From positions 1-64,000 of the forward strand of contig JACAET010000039.1 of the NCBI GenBank assembly GCA_013388685.1: a stretch of DNA of 64,000 nt. Reading direction: 5' to 3'. Made by a program: the position numbers and the translations under genes. Positions 41,626 to 50,377 of the stretch are shown one piece after another (the first letter of the stretch is position 1; each line of letters starts with the position of its first letter). Source of the DNA: Chloroflexota bacterium. Its GTDB lineage: Bacteria > Chloroflexota > Anaerolineae > Anaerolineales > Villigracilaceae. The notes under the pieces were generated by a model. That model was given only the letters and a program-made list of their open reading frames with translations, did no database searches and was not told the DNA's origin.

Positions 41626-43221
41626 TTATTGGCTGTTTCTATCCGCCTGGAGCAATTGCAGCGCCTGCAGCCTGACCAATTCAGGATAGATCGCCTTGTA
41701 TACACTGCAATACGGCGATGAGACATTCGAGGTCCCCGTAATATTTTTTGCGTGAATGGGACACCCGCCCGCGCACCAGTAGCGCCATTCGCAGGTGTTG
41801 CAGCCATTGCGGTGGTCAATGGGCGGGTTGGCAAAATCGTCGAAACGCGGCGATTCCAGCATGTCCAGGGGAATGCCTGTCAGGTTGTAGCCTGTCAGCA
41901 TGTGACAGGGCAGGACGCTGCCGTCCGTGTCAACGCTCAAGTAGTTGCGCCCTGCGCCGCAGACGTGCTGATGCGCTGCACCAAAGTTGCTGCGGTCAAT
42001 CAGCCCTTCCATGAAGTTGTAATCGGGCAGGTTGGCTTCGATGACACGCAGCGCCTCTCGCAGGGCGCGGGTCAGGGAGGTGTTGTCGGCTGCGAGGGTA
42101 TCACCGGGGTGGTGGGGGCGGTAGAAGTTCAGGTTCAGCATGAGGCGGTGTTGGAGCGCAAAGGCGACCAGCGCAGGCACCTCGTCCACGTTCAGGCGGG
42201 TGATCGTGATGATGAGGTAGGGCGAGAGTCCCATTTCCAGCGCGAGCAGCACAGTGCGAAGGACGCGCTCGAAGGTCGGGTTGCCGTTCAGAACGGGGCG
42301 CTGGCGGTCATGCCCTTCGCCGAAGCCATCCATCGAAATGGACAGGCGGAAATCTTCGTCTTTGATGAATTGCAGGCGCTCGCGGTTGAGCAGCGTGGCG
42401 TTGGTGACCAGCACTTCGGTCAGGGTCAGACCCGTTGCCTGCGCCAGGGATTTCGCCCGCGCGTGCAGGGCGGGGATCAAATCCCAGTTCATGGTCGGTT
42501 CGCCGCCCGCGTATTTGATTTTGACTTCGGGATGCCCGTGCGTTTCCGCCAGCTCAAACAGACGCTCGACCGCCCTCAAGCCTGTTTCCAGGCTCATGCG
42601 GCGCACATCCTTGCTGACGAAGCAATGCGCGCAGACCAGGTTGCAGGCGCGGGTGAGGTACAGCCAGGCTTCCAGCGGCGCGGCAGTGTGAACAAACGCG
42701 GGAAGCGCGGTTTGGGTAGATACTTCCCGCAGCAGCCCCAACTCGTAGAATTGAGCGATGGCGGTTTGCGCGTCATCATAGGCAATGCCGCTGGCGCGGG
42801 ACCATTCGGCAGGGTCGCGCGGCTGGGAGAAGAAATCGAGTATCTCTTGCGCGGGGGCGTTGAGGACGAAGAGAGGCGCTTTGGCGTTTGCGACCAGCAT
42901 GGCGCGCTGGTCATCTTGAAAAGGAATAAGATATTTATGCTCTGTGGTTTGTTTGAGAATTTTGCCCGCCAGCCTGTGTTTGAATTGTAAACTCCCCCTG
43001 TCACCATCGCAGCCATAGTCGCAACTACAATCACCATCACAACCAATATCGCATCCGCCACAGTCGCCGTCGCAGCTGCTGGCATATAGCCTTTCAAGAC
43101 TGGGAGGTTCTTCTTTCTCCACACTGATGGAAAAGGAACAGGCGCAATCGCTGTCACATCCCCCGTTAAAATTGTGACGGGTGTTTTCCAGCGGATGGGA
43201 GAACAGAATTTTTGGTTTCAT
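41626..43221 (-). CDS. Radical SAM/SPASM peptide-maturase-like protein with Cys-rich N-terminus
   Basis: 531 aa. Residues 20-75 hold ten cysteines (22, 26, 28, 50, 54, 57, 61, 65, 67, 71) in Cys-Asp-Gly units such as CDGDCGGC. Residues about 80-165 look like a PqqD/RRE-type peptide-binding domain (VLNAPAQEILDFF, AIAQFYELGLL). The radical SAM core begins with C193-N-L-V-C197-A-H-C200, the [4Fe-4S]-SAM site, followed by KYAGGEPTMNW. The C-terminus is a SPASM domain (CGAGRNYLSVDTDGSVLPCH; CNTCEWRYWCAGGCP) that binds extra iron-sulfur clusters. Such enzymes modify ribosomal peptides. No separate precursor gene is seen nearby, so the Cys-rich segment may be a fused substrate or an extra metal site. 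It has its own promoter and is not part of the ATPase transcript. Confidence 0.85.
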   Translation of the reverse strand: MKPKILFSHPLENTRHNFNGGCDSDCACSFSISVEKEEPPSLERLYASSCDGDCGGCDIGCDGDCSCDYGCDGDRGSLQFKHRLAGKILKQTTEHKYLIPFQDDQRAMLVANAKAPLFVLNAPAQEILDFFSQPRDPAEWSRASGIAYDDAQTAIAQFYELGLLREVSTQTALPAFVHTAAPLEAWLYLTRACNLVCAHCFVSKDVRRMSLETGLRAVERLFELAETHGHPEVKIKYAGGEPTMNWDLIPALHARAKSLAQATGLTLTEVLVTNATLLNRERLQFIKDEDFRLSISMDGFGEGHDRQRPVLNGNPTFERVLRTVLLALEMGLSPYLIITITRLNVDEVPALVAFALQHRLMLNLNFYRPHHPGDTLAADNTSLTRALREALRVIEANLPDYNFMEGLIDRSNFGAAHQHVCGAGRNYLSVDTDGSVLPCHMLTGYNLTGIPLDMLESPRFDDFANPPIDHRNGCNTCEWRYWCAGGCPIHAKNITGTSNVSSPYCSVYKAIYPELVRLQALQLLQADRNSQ

Positions 43222-43268
43222 GGGTCACCCCGGATTGTAAAAGAGAACCAACACGACAGAGCGCTGTC

Positions 43269-43296
43269 ATTATAGTCCAAACTGTTCTATGCGCAA
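43269..43296 (-). promoter_or_regulatory. Promoter of the radical SAM gene
   Basis: Minus strand: -35 TTGCGC (43291-43296), 16-bp spacer, -10 TATAAT (43269-43274); start about 40 nt before the ATG. It begins 7 bp after the terminator of the upstream operon. Confidence 0.65.
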
Positions 43297-43302
43297 GAAA
43301 CC

Positions 43303-43330
43303 AAAATCCCCGTTTGGTACCGGGGATTTT
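43303..43330 (-). terminator. Terminator of the ATPase operon
   Basis: A perfect 10-bp stem, AAAATCCCCG and CGGGGATTTT, with an 8-nt loop; on the minus strand TTTTGGTTTCTT follows. It lies about 170 bp after the last gene of the cassette. Confidence 0.8.
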
Positions 43331-43430
43331 GATGCGCGAAATATGTCTATATCAGTTAATTGATGTTATACACCGTTCCGAAGGCTTGTACAAAACCAAG
43401 ATCAATTCATGGACGTTTTACGCGTTTCTT

Positions 43431-43487
43431 TCTCCCTCACCCCTTCACCCCTCTCCCACTGGGAGAGGGGACGGGGGTGAGGGAGAG
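43431..43487. repeat. Palindromic repeat (CTCACCCC family), second copy
   Basis: TCTCCCTCACCCC and CCCCTCTCCC pair with GGGAGAGGGG and GGGGGTGAGGGAGA. It is related to the copy at 28491-28541 and lies 14 bp after the stop of the last cassette gene. Confidence 0.8.
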
Positions 43488-43500
43488 TAACATCAGCAGT

Positions 43501-46428
43501 TCAATCGGCAAACCACAAGGCGTGATCTCTCATCAGCGTTTGCAGCGCGGAAGGCTTCTTTGAGATTTTTTCGTCCTTCTCCGCTTGCAATACGTAGTTG
43601 CCAAAGCGCTTTAATTCGTCAGGGTCGAGGGGTGTAACTGCTTGCAGAAGCGTGTGGCGTCCCTCCCGCAGACCGCGGTGGTCTTCGGCAAAGGTGGCGC
43701 TGTAGGTTACACCCAGCATCATGAAGCACGCGGCGTCTTTGAAGTACTCTTCCTTCTTTTCCTTCTTCCATTTAGCCAGCGACACCATGCCGCGCCCCAC
43801 GTAATACTTGCCAATCTGCGACCATAGTTGCGGGTTCTTCTGCGCCTGGGCTTCGTCAACGAATTTGCCGTTCTTCAGCCAGTATGGTTTGAGAACATCG
43901 AGCAGCTCGAATTCTCTGGCGGCTTGTTCCGCGTGATCCATGTCATCGGCGTAATATCCCAGCCAGACGCGGTTGCACATGGCGTCCGCCTGCCTGTATT
44001 CGATCTTTGCGCTTTCTGCCTCGTTGGCGACCTTCTTGAAGAGTTTATCGGATTTTTCGAACCAGGCTTTTTTCGTTGCCCAATTTTTTTCGATGCGCAG
44101 GCGGTCGCGGTACAGGCAGGCTTGCTCCAGGCTGGCGTCAATCAGGCGGGCGGCTTCACTGAGATTATCGAGGGCAATGTCAATAGCGTCCTGCGCCTCC
44201 CGCAGGTACTCCTCCTGATTTGAGGGACCCTGCGCCGAGAAGGCAAAGCGCCGCGCTGCCTCCGCCAGCGCCAGATTGCCAAAGCCGATGCCGCGGCGGT
44301 AGCCCACCGCGCCCGCGATGCGGACGGCAAATTGAGCGTGTTTGCGCGCTTCCTCGTACGCGCCTGTGGCGATGAAATGCTGCGCCAGCGAACTGTGACT
44401 GAGCGCAATGCGAGGTCCGACTGCCAGTTTGTATCTTAATTGCAGACCATCCCACATATTTTCGAAGGCAGGTTGGAACCTGCCAGCCAGCATTTGGGCA
44501 TAGCCCATGTCATTGCGCAGAGTAGCCTCTTCATGGTCGAAGTGAATGAAGCGGCAGTAATATAACCCCTGCTTGAAATCTTCGATGGCATCCTCGAATA
44601 AACCGCGGATGCGGCGCAGATACGCCCGCTGGCGGTGCGCCAGGCTGAGAGCGGCGTTCTTGAACCACGCCAGCCGCTCATTCACAGACAATTTTTCTGT
44701 TTCTTCAATGACTTTTGTGAAAATTTCCTGGGCACGGTCGTAGTCATGCTTATCTCCAAACACCAGCCCTGTCCCCAGCCAGATTTCCAACAAGGCATGC
44801 AGGATGGCTTTTCGATCGGTTGAAAGGTTTGGGATGCCATCCAACGTTTTTTCAAACCTGGGAACGTCCTCCCAATAGTTTTGCCCCGTTGCCACCTTGA
44901 GCCAGATTTCGTGAATCAACAGCAACCCTTCGATGAAGGGCTTCCAGAAGTTTTCATCTTCTAGGCTGAGCCAGAAATTGGTGAGTTCGATTTGCAGGGG
45001 AATCAGAATTTCATCGTTGTTGCTGGTGGCGGCTTCGTGACCGTAGCGGTAGTACATCTTCAGCCCCGCGAAGACGGGATCGTCCTCATGTGCCTTTCTC
45101 TTGCCTGCCTTCTCGACCTGGTAGCGCAGACGGTAGTGAACGAACTCCGTTTTCAACTGCTGGCGTTTGATTTCGAGTTCGCGAATCCTGGGAACATAAA
45201 CTTCAGAAGGTAGAGCAGATTGCTCGGGTTTTTCCGCCGTCAGGCTGGCGAACATGTTCTTCAATTCTTCGTTCTTTTTTCTAATCTCATCCCTATAATA
45301 CTCGTAGATGGCTTGCGCCGCGGCGTGACGGTCGGCAGCGTCGGCAGCATCTTTGTAAACATACGTGTTGAGCAGGTCATACAATTCGTCATGTAAAAAT
45401 ACGCGTTCATTATCATCGGGAAAGGTCTTGGCAAAGACCCGTGCTTTGAGCGCTTCGAGCGCAGTCTTTGCATCTTTCTCCGAACCGCCGCGAATTTTGG
45501 CGAGCAGTTCGGGGCTCATGCCTTTGCGCGTCCGCCCGGCGGCTTTGAGCGTCTCGCCCAGTTCTGGCTCGGAAAGCAGGTAATCAATGATGCTCTGGGC
45601 GAAGGTTTCGGATTTCAGCGCCGACAGGTCTTTGAACGCCTGCGGGTTGCGCATGCGCAATTCAAGGAAGATTGCCAGCAGGATCGGGCGTCCCTGGCTC
45701 AGGGTATGCAGCTTTTCAATGTCCTCACCTGCAAAGGACATTGCCAGGCCCGTTTCCTTTTCATATCGTTCTGCAACCGCCTGCAGATATTGGCGGCTTT
45801 CATCAGGGGTGAAGAAACCCAGCTGGATTGTGGGAATCGGGAATTGTTGAAAGAGCGCCGAAGCGGACGGGCGCCCCGCGAACAGGACCGCGCCTTTCGG
45901 CAGGTCAGCGAGCCAACCTTTGAGCCAGTCCCAGGCAGGAGCGAAACGCGCGCCTGTGGAGTAGCCAAACTGCTCGGTCGTATCGAACAGGAGCAATACG
46001 CCGCGCTCGGCGCTCATCTTTTTCACGCCGTCGGCGCAATATTTGAGCATGGCGTCCAGGTGTTCGCGGATGGCTTTGCTGTCGCCCGCGGCGCGCGCCG
46101 CCTCCAGCCTGCCCCGCGCGGTGATAAAGGGATTGAAATAATGCTCGTTCTCTGTGCCTTTGAAACACTCGAAAATGGCAATTGCCAGCCCTTCGGGCGA
46201 GTGCTGGCGGAAGTGATACAGGTCAATCAGGCGGGTGGGCGCGCCGTCGTACTTGCGTTCCAGTTCGAGAATCCGCTGGAGCAGGCGCGTCTTGCCGATG
46301 CCGTACTCGCCGCTGAAGAAGGCAAGGTGGAATTTGCCGTCTTCCAGCCAGCCGCGCACGTCTTTTAGAATGGCTTCCCGCCCGATGAATTCTTCAAGTC
46401 TTTTGATGGAAAAAGGTTCTGAATACAT
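43501..46428 (-). CDS. STAND-like P-loop ATPase with long helical (TPR-like) repeats
   Basis: 975 aa, not recognised as a named protein. The start EEFIGREAILKDV is the lead-in found in STAND/Orc-type ATPases. Walker A is GEYGIGKT (40-47) and Walker B is VLLLFDTTEQF near 145. A helical lid and winged-helix-like part follow (to about 400). From about 430 to the end the protein is almost all helices, with TPR-like pairs (YDRAQEIFTKVI, AYEEARKHAQFAVRIAG). In the STAND class ATP binding triggers assembly, and such repeats sense a ligand. There is no nuclease, TIR or other obvious effector motif. It is the last cassette gene, with GGGGAG before the ATG and a 17-bp gap to the preceding gene. Confidence 0.75.
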   Translation of the reverse strand: MYSEPFSIKRLEEFIGREAILKDVRGWLEDGKFHLAFFSGEYGIGKTRLLQRILELERKYDGAPTRLIDLYHFRQHSPEGLAIAIFECFKGTENEHYFNPFITARGRLEAARAAGDSKAIREHLDAMLKYCADGVKKMSAERGVLLLFDTTEQFGYSTGARFAPAWDWLKGWLADLPKGAVLFAGRPSASALFQQFPIPTIQLGFFTPDESRQYLQAVAERYEKETGLAMSFAGEDIEKLHTLSQGRPILLAIFLELRMRNPQAFKDLSALKSETFAQSIIDYLLSEPELGETLKAAGRTRKGMSPELLAKIRGGSEKDAKTALEALKARVFAKTFPDDNERVFLHDELYDLLNTYVYKDAADAADRHAAAQAIYEYYRDEIRKKNEELKNMFASLTAEKPEQSALPSEVYVPRIRELEIKRQQLKTEFVHYRLRYQVEKAGKRKAHEDDPVFAGLKMYYRYGHEAATSNNDEILIPLQIELTNFWLSLEDENFWKPFIEGLLLIHEIWLKVATGQNYWEDVPRFEKTLDGIPNLSTDRKAILHALLEIWLGTGLVFGDKHDYDRAQEIFTKVIEETEKLSVNERLAWFKNAALSLAHRQRAYLRRIRGLFEDAIEDFKQGLYYCRFIHFDHEEATLRNDMGYAQMLAGRFQPAFENMWDGLQLRYKLAVGPRIALSHSSLAQHFIATGAYEEARKHAQFAVRIAGAVGYRRGIGFGNLALAEAARRFAFSAQGPSNQEEYLREAQDAIDIALDNLSEAARLIDASLEQACLYRDRLRIEKNWATKKAWFEKSDKLFKKVANEAESAKIEYRQADAMCNRVWLGYYADDMDHAEQAAREFELLDVLKPYWLKNGKFVDEAQAQKNPQLWSQIGKYYVGRGMVSLAKWKKEKKEEYFKDAACFMMLGVTYSATFAEDHRGLREGRHTLLQAVTPLDPDELKRFGNYVLQAEKDEKISKKPSALQTLMRDHALWFAD

Positions 46429-46445
46429 GTGTCAACTCCCCGTTC

Positions 46446-47657
46446 CTAGGCGGCGTATTGCGTCTTGCCCAGGTTCGATGAATACAAGGTGTGATCTGAT
46501 GGCGATCCTTCTTTTGGAAGCATACGTTGATACCATGCTTTTGCGGAAGGGTAGGCTTCCTGCAAATCTTCGCTTACTTTTGTTAGTTGAACGAAATAAT
46601 TGCTATACTGTTCTTTTCGCGCCAGCCACTTACGGATGGGGTGTGTCACCGATGGATTGAGTTGATAGCCTTTCCCTTCATAACGCAGGAGTCCGCTCGC
46701 CAGCAGCAGCGCGACCAGTTCATTGGTCTTTGCCCGCCGTTCAGGGTCGTCAGGGAAGAGATACGCTTCGACATCTGGAATGCGGAAGGGAATATCCACG
46801 AGCGATAATTTTTCGATTTGAGAGCGGGTTTGCGAGTATTTTTTCTCCTCCCGTTCAGGTTCTGGCAGGGTATCCTTGATCATGATGTCTATCGCCTCAT
46901 CCAAGGCGTCAGTCAGCGATTTCTTTTCGGATTCCGCCATCACGCGCGCGATGAGCGGATAGCCGCAACTCAGCTCTGCGATTTCGTCATATTCGGATTC
47001 ATCCCGCTTCGATTTGCCTGCTTTTTCGAGTCTCACCAATTGATCTTTTACATTATCTTTATCAAGAGGATCAAGGGTGAGAATTTCAGCCGTTTGCAGT
47101 TCGGGGCTGGACCAGATGGGGCGTTTGCCGCGCCCCGACAAAATAAGGAAGACGCGCTCAGAGGCAAGCAGCGGGGCAAAAATGTATTTTTCGATCTCGA
47201 CGCGCACCTCTTCGGGACATTCATAGACCGAATCCACCAGCAGGACAGGAACGGTTTTAGTGGTACGGTACGCTAACCCGCGCGCGAAATAGTCCTTTTG
47301 AAAACTGAGGTCATCGGATTCGATAAAGTCAATTTCAAGATAGCGAGCGAGACGGTTCAATACATCGGGAATATCCTGCCGTTCAAACGCTCGTTCTGAA
47401 TTGAGCCTTATGTTTTCTTTCTCTTTGAATTCATCGGCAGAATAAGGAAAAAGACCGATCAAAAAAGGACGGATTTCGCTTTGCTCATGAAGGCGGCGGT
47501 AGAGTTCAAGTAAAAATGCGCTCTTGCCGCTGCCGCGCGCCCCCTCGAAGATTACGGCGCCTCGGCTTTTTTCTTTCAGGATCGTGAGTACGCGTTCGAA
47601 TTCCGAGTCCCGATCCGTGAACTCGGCGGAATGGAATACATTATATGGCTGTGACAT
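46446..47657 (-). CDS. P-loop ATPase (Orc/STAND-like), cassette gene 4
   Basis: 403 aa, family not recognised beyond P-loop ATPase. AEFTDRDSEFERVL is the pre-Walker segment; Walker A is GARGSGKS (39-46); Walker B is VPVLLVDSVYE near 140; FLILSGRGK near 170 may be a sensor strand. The C-terminal third (LLASGLLRYEGKGYQLNP) looks like a winged helix, in the arrangement seen in archaeal-type ATPases and Orc1/Cdc6. It overlaps the preceding gene by 17 bp and is followed 17 bp later by the TPR ATPase, so these three are tightly coupled. Its partner or target is unknown. Confidence 0.75.
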   Translation of the reverse strand: MSQPYNVFHSAEFTDRDSEFERVLTILKEKSRGAVIFEGARGSGKSAFLLELYRRLHEQSEIRPFLIGLFPYSADEFKEKENIRLNSERAFERQDIPDVLNRLARYLEIDFIESDDLSFQKDYFARGLAYRTTKTVPVLLVDSVYECPEEVRVEIEKYIFAPLLASERVFLILSGRGKRPIWSSPELQTAEILTLDPLDKDNVKDQLVRLEKAGKSKRDESEYDEIAELSCGYPLIARVMAESEKKSLTDALDEAIDIMIKDTLPEPEREEKKYSQTRSQIEKLSLVDIPFRIPDVEAYLFPDDPERRAKTNELVALLLASGLLRYEGKGYQLNPSVTHPIRKWLARKEQYSNYFVQLTKVSEDLQEAYPSAKAWYQRMLPKEGSPSDHTLYSSNLGKTQYAA

Positions 47658-48735
47658 ACGATGGCTCCCTTATGGAAGATAAATCCTTTGGCAAAATCTC
47701 TTTTTTATTGGATTTAATGATATTTTGAAGTAATTCTCTGCTTTTTAGAATAATCTGGCGCGGCAGTTTTTCTTTTTCCCCCAATTGACGGGCAAGGGTC
47801 AACTCGACGTTGCGCAGGTCGGGCGCGCTGACGGCGTCCAGGCTGTCGAAGGCGCCGCGGGTGGCGACAAAGACGCGGCGGCGGACGACTTCCGCCAGCA
47901 GGTTGTCATCCCAGGTGAGCGCGGCGGCGCGCAAAACGCCCTGTTCGGTCAGGGCGGGCGCGTCGGATATGTCCATGGGCAGGAAAAACTTGAGGTAAAT
48001 GTTTTTCCTGTTCCAGTCTTCTAAAACCTTCAAGAACGGTTCGATCCATGCCAGCAACGCCTGTGAATCGTGCGTTTCCATAAATCCGTCCAGCCCATCT
48101 ACCAGAATGTGGATGGATTTTGCGCCAAAGGCATCGGTCAGCAGGGTGAAGCAGTCTTCCAGAGCGAGAAAGTTGGGGAACGCGGATTCTTTTTCCAGGT
48201 CGCGAGCCAGCTGGCGGTGCGCGCCGCCCAATTCCGGGAGGTTGGAAAAGGCGGGGGCGCTGAGAGCCTGTTCGAGGTCCGAAAGGAAGCGGGATTCGGT
48301 CAGGGCGCGGAGATTAAAGTCCAGCCCGAAGGGTACATCCAGCAGCAGGGTCTTAATCGTTCGTTTTATCTGGGGCGTTAAAGCAAAAAACAGATCGGGG
48401 TAGGAAACCAGGTACATGAACGCGGCGCGCGCGATGGCGCGTTGAATTCCCTGAAAGTGAAAGTGGGGCGCATTGGAATAGGTTTCGGGGGTGTAGGTGA
48501 GGGGGAATTTGAGACCGCGGCTATCCGTGTAGAAATTTTCCGCGTACATTCTCAGCGCACTCTTGCCGCCGCCAGGCTGGGCGAAGATGGCAACGGGCTG
48601 GTCGGAGAGGGCAATTTGGACGGCTTGAGGGATGACCAGATATTCCTGCAGATGAGCATCTTTCGTGCTGTCCAGATATTCGAAGGGGTCAAAGGCGAAT
48701 CCGAAGGCGGCAAGCCCTCTTGCGGCAGGTTCCAT
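47641..48735 (-). CDS. P-loop ATPase, cassette gene 3
   Basis: 364 aa. The opening FGFAFDPFEYLDSTKD followed by a Walker A AQPGGGKS (52-59) is typical of a group of bacterial P-loop ATPases whose N-termini read FxxxPF. Walker B is HILVDGLDGF near 212. FFLPMDI near 255 is the strand usually before a sensor residue, and LPRQIILKSRELLQ near the end resembles the lid motif of related ATPases. No extra domain is attached. AAGGG precedes the ATG. A 283-bp gap separates it from cassette gene 2. Confidence 0.75.
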   Translation of the reverse strand: MEPAARGLAAFGFAFDPFEYLDSTKDAHLQEYLVIPQAVQIALSDQPVAIFAQPGGGKSALRMYAENFYTDSRGLKFPLTYTPETYSNAPHFHFQGIQRAIARAAFMYLVSYPDLFFALTPQIKRTIKTLLLDVPFGLDFNLRALTESRFLSDLEQALSAPAFSNLPELGGAHRQLARDLEKESAFPNFLALEDCFTLLTDAFGAKSIHILVDGLDGFMETHDSQALLAWIEPFLKVLEDWNRKNIYLKFFLPMDISDAPALTEQGVLRAAALTWDDNLLAEVVRRRVFVATRGAFDSLDAVSAPDLRNVELTLARQLGEKEKLPRQIILKSRELLQNIIKSNKKEILPKDLSSIREPSYVTAI

Positions 48736-49018
48736 TGTGATGTTTTCCCTTGATTGCGGCGGTTAGAAGTCAAAATTGCATAGGAGGCACTCTCTTGCGC
48801 CGCCAGCGACGTTAGCCTGTCCTGGACGGACAGTACAGGGAGAACGCCGCTGCGCACATAGCATCAGGTTTTCAACCGCATTGAACGGGAACTTCCTTTC
48901 CAACAATTGCATGTGTGGGTTATTCGACGGTAGGATTGTAAAACCATGTTTACGAATTGCAAATGCTTTGTGTGTCAATTTCCTCTTCCAGTTCACTTGC
49001 GGTTATCTCACAGTTTTC
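48736..49018. other. Gap inside the ATPase cassette
   Basis: 283 bp between cassette genes 2 and 3. It contains a short hairpin (CTGTCC/GGACAG near 48818) and one minus-strand open frame (48763-48996) with no recognisable features. I see no clear promoter or terminator. It may be regulatory or may hold remains of a lost gene. Confidence 0.4.
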
Positions 49019-50377
49019 TCACGCTTCAGCGTGGAGCAACTCAAGCCCTTTGCCGTGATGGGTGATGAGATAAATCGGCTCTTTGGGGTTCGGCTCGATT
49101 TTTTGCCGTACCCGCCAGAGCAGGGTGTCCATGGCGGCGCGCCAGGTGTCTTTGGCAGTCCATGCGTCATCTCCCTTGTCTGGCACGGTTTCCAGTTCTT
49201 TGTAGGCGTAATAATACAACTCTTCCAGGGAGCCAATCTTTCCAGGGCGGAGCGCCAGATATTCCAGGATGCGAAATTCGGGCGCGGAGCCGAAGCGAAC
49301 GCATTTCCTGCCCAGCCAGATTTCGCGCCGTTGGCGGTCGAGCCGCAGGGGGGCAGGGTGCTGGCGGATGAACTCGCGCGTCTGGGCGGCGCTCAGGCGT
49401 TTGCTTTGCTGCTGGTATTCGGCGAGGAGCGGGGCGGTAAACGCCAGCCAGGCGCGAGGCGAATCGCCGCCGTATTCCCCCAGCCACCGCAAGAATTCGC
49501 CGCTCTCGCACAGCGCCTCCAGCGTGACCTTTTTGCTGGAAGAGAGCGCATACGTTATCCGTTTTTCCAGCATGGCTTGCAGGTCTTCTGCCGACCAGGT
49601 CAACGGCACTTCTTCGGCCCGATACCGCTCCACACCGCTGGTTTTGTGCAGGATATTTTTGAAAGAAACGGGAATGAAGAACTTAAAGGCGACGCTTGGC
49701 AGGTCGAAGAAGACCAGCGTGGAAAGGACCGCCTCCAGCAGCGCCTGGACCTGTTCGCCCGTCTGACGCGGGGTCCAACGCTCGAGCCCGTCTATCGCCA
49801 GCCACAGCTGTTCATACTTCGCGGCGCGCAGAATCATTAACAGCAGGCGGATTTGATCCCGCAGGCTGGCTTGTTCCGTGACGACCGCAGGAAAGGGCTG
49901 CTCCAGAAGTTTCAGGTACCACTGTGTTTCTGCGGCAGAGAGATTATCTGTTTGACTCTGAATGTAGAAAGCGGGGTCGAAGGGCAGGTAATTTTTCAGA
50001 AACCACTGCAGGGCGGATGCAATGTGACTCGACGGTTCTCCCAGCCGTTCGGGCAGGCTGCCCTCCAAAATCAGCCCTTCCAGACAGGCGCGCACCGCCT
50101 GCTGCATGGCTTGCTGGGCAAGCGCCGTCCCAGAAGCGGAGTTTTCAAGGATGGGTTCGGGAAGCCAGAGCGCGGTAAAAACGTTTTCCTGCTTTTCCCT
50201 TTTCAGCGCCAGCCGCATGGCGGTCTTGCCGCTGCCCGTTTCTCCATAAAGAATGGTTGAATGTCCCTCTTTGAGACGCTCGAAGGCGGGCAGGGGGATG
50301 AACACGTCGCCCAGCCAGGGCTCATTTTCCGCTTTGAGCGTTTTGAACAGGGATTCGGGGGAGGGGGCGTTTTTCAT
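49019..50377 (-). CDS. P-loop ATPase with C-terminal OmpR-type winged helix, cassette gene 2
   Basis: 452 aa. Walker A is GETGSGKT (45-52) and Walker B is LWLAIDGLERW near 225; SPRAWLAFTAPLL near 325 looks like the lid/sensor-2 helix. Residues about 345-450 are a Trans_reg_C/OmpR winged helix: LRLDRQRREIWLGRK, then FRILEYLALRPGKI and the recognition part with LLWRVRQKIEPNP, ending in ITHHGKGLEL. That domain binds DNA in response regulators, so this protein may regulate transcription in an ATP-dependent way, possibly of its own cassette. It overlaps the membrane-protein gene by 4 bp (ATGA), so the two are made together. Confidence 0.8.
   Translation of the reverse strand: MKNAPSPESLFKTLKAENEPWLGDVFIPLPAFERLKEGHSTILYGETGSGKTAMRLALKREKQENVFTALWLPEPILENSASGTALAQQAMQQAVRACLEGLILEGSLPERLGEPSSHIASALQWFLKNYLPFDPAFYIQSQTDNLSAAETQWYLKLLEQPFPAVVTEQASLRDQIRLLLMILRAAKYEQLWLAIDGLERWTPRQTGEQVQALLEAVLSTLVFFDLPSVAFKFFIPVSFKNILHKTSGVERYRAEEVPLTWSAEDLQAMLEKRITYALSSSKKVTLEALCESGEFLRWLGEYGGDSPRAWLAFTAPLLAEYQQQSKRLSAAQTREFIRQHPAPLRLDRQRREIWLGRKCVRFGSAPEFRILEYLALRPGKIGSLEELYYYAYKELETVPDKGDDAWTAKDTWRAAMDTLLWRVRQKIEPNPKEPIYLITHHGKGLELLHAEA

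Noticed and set aside
48763..48996. 77-aa minus-strand ORF in the cassette gap
   Set aside because: No ribosome site, no recognisable sequence features and odd composition; listed only as part of the gap.
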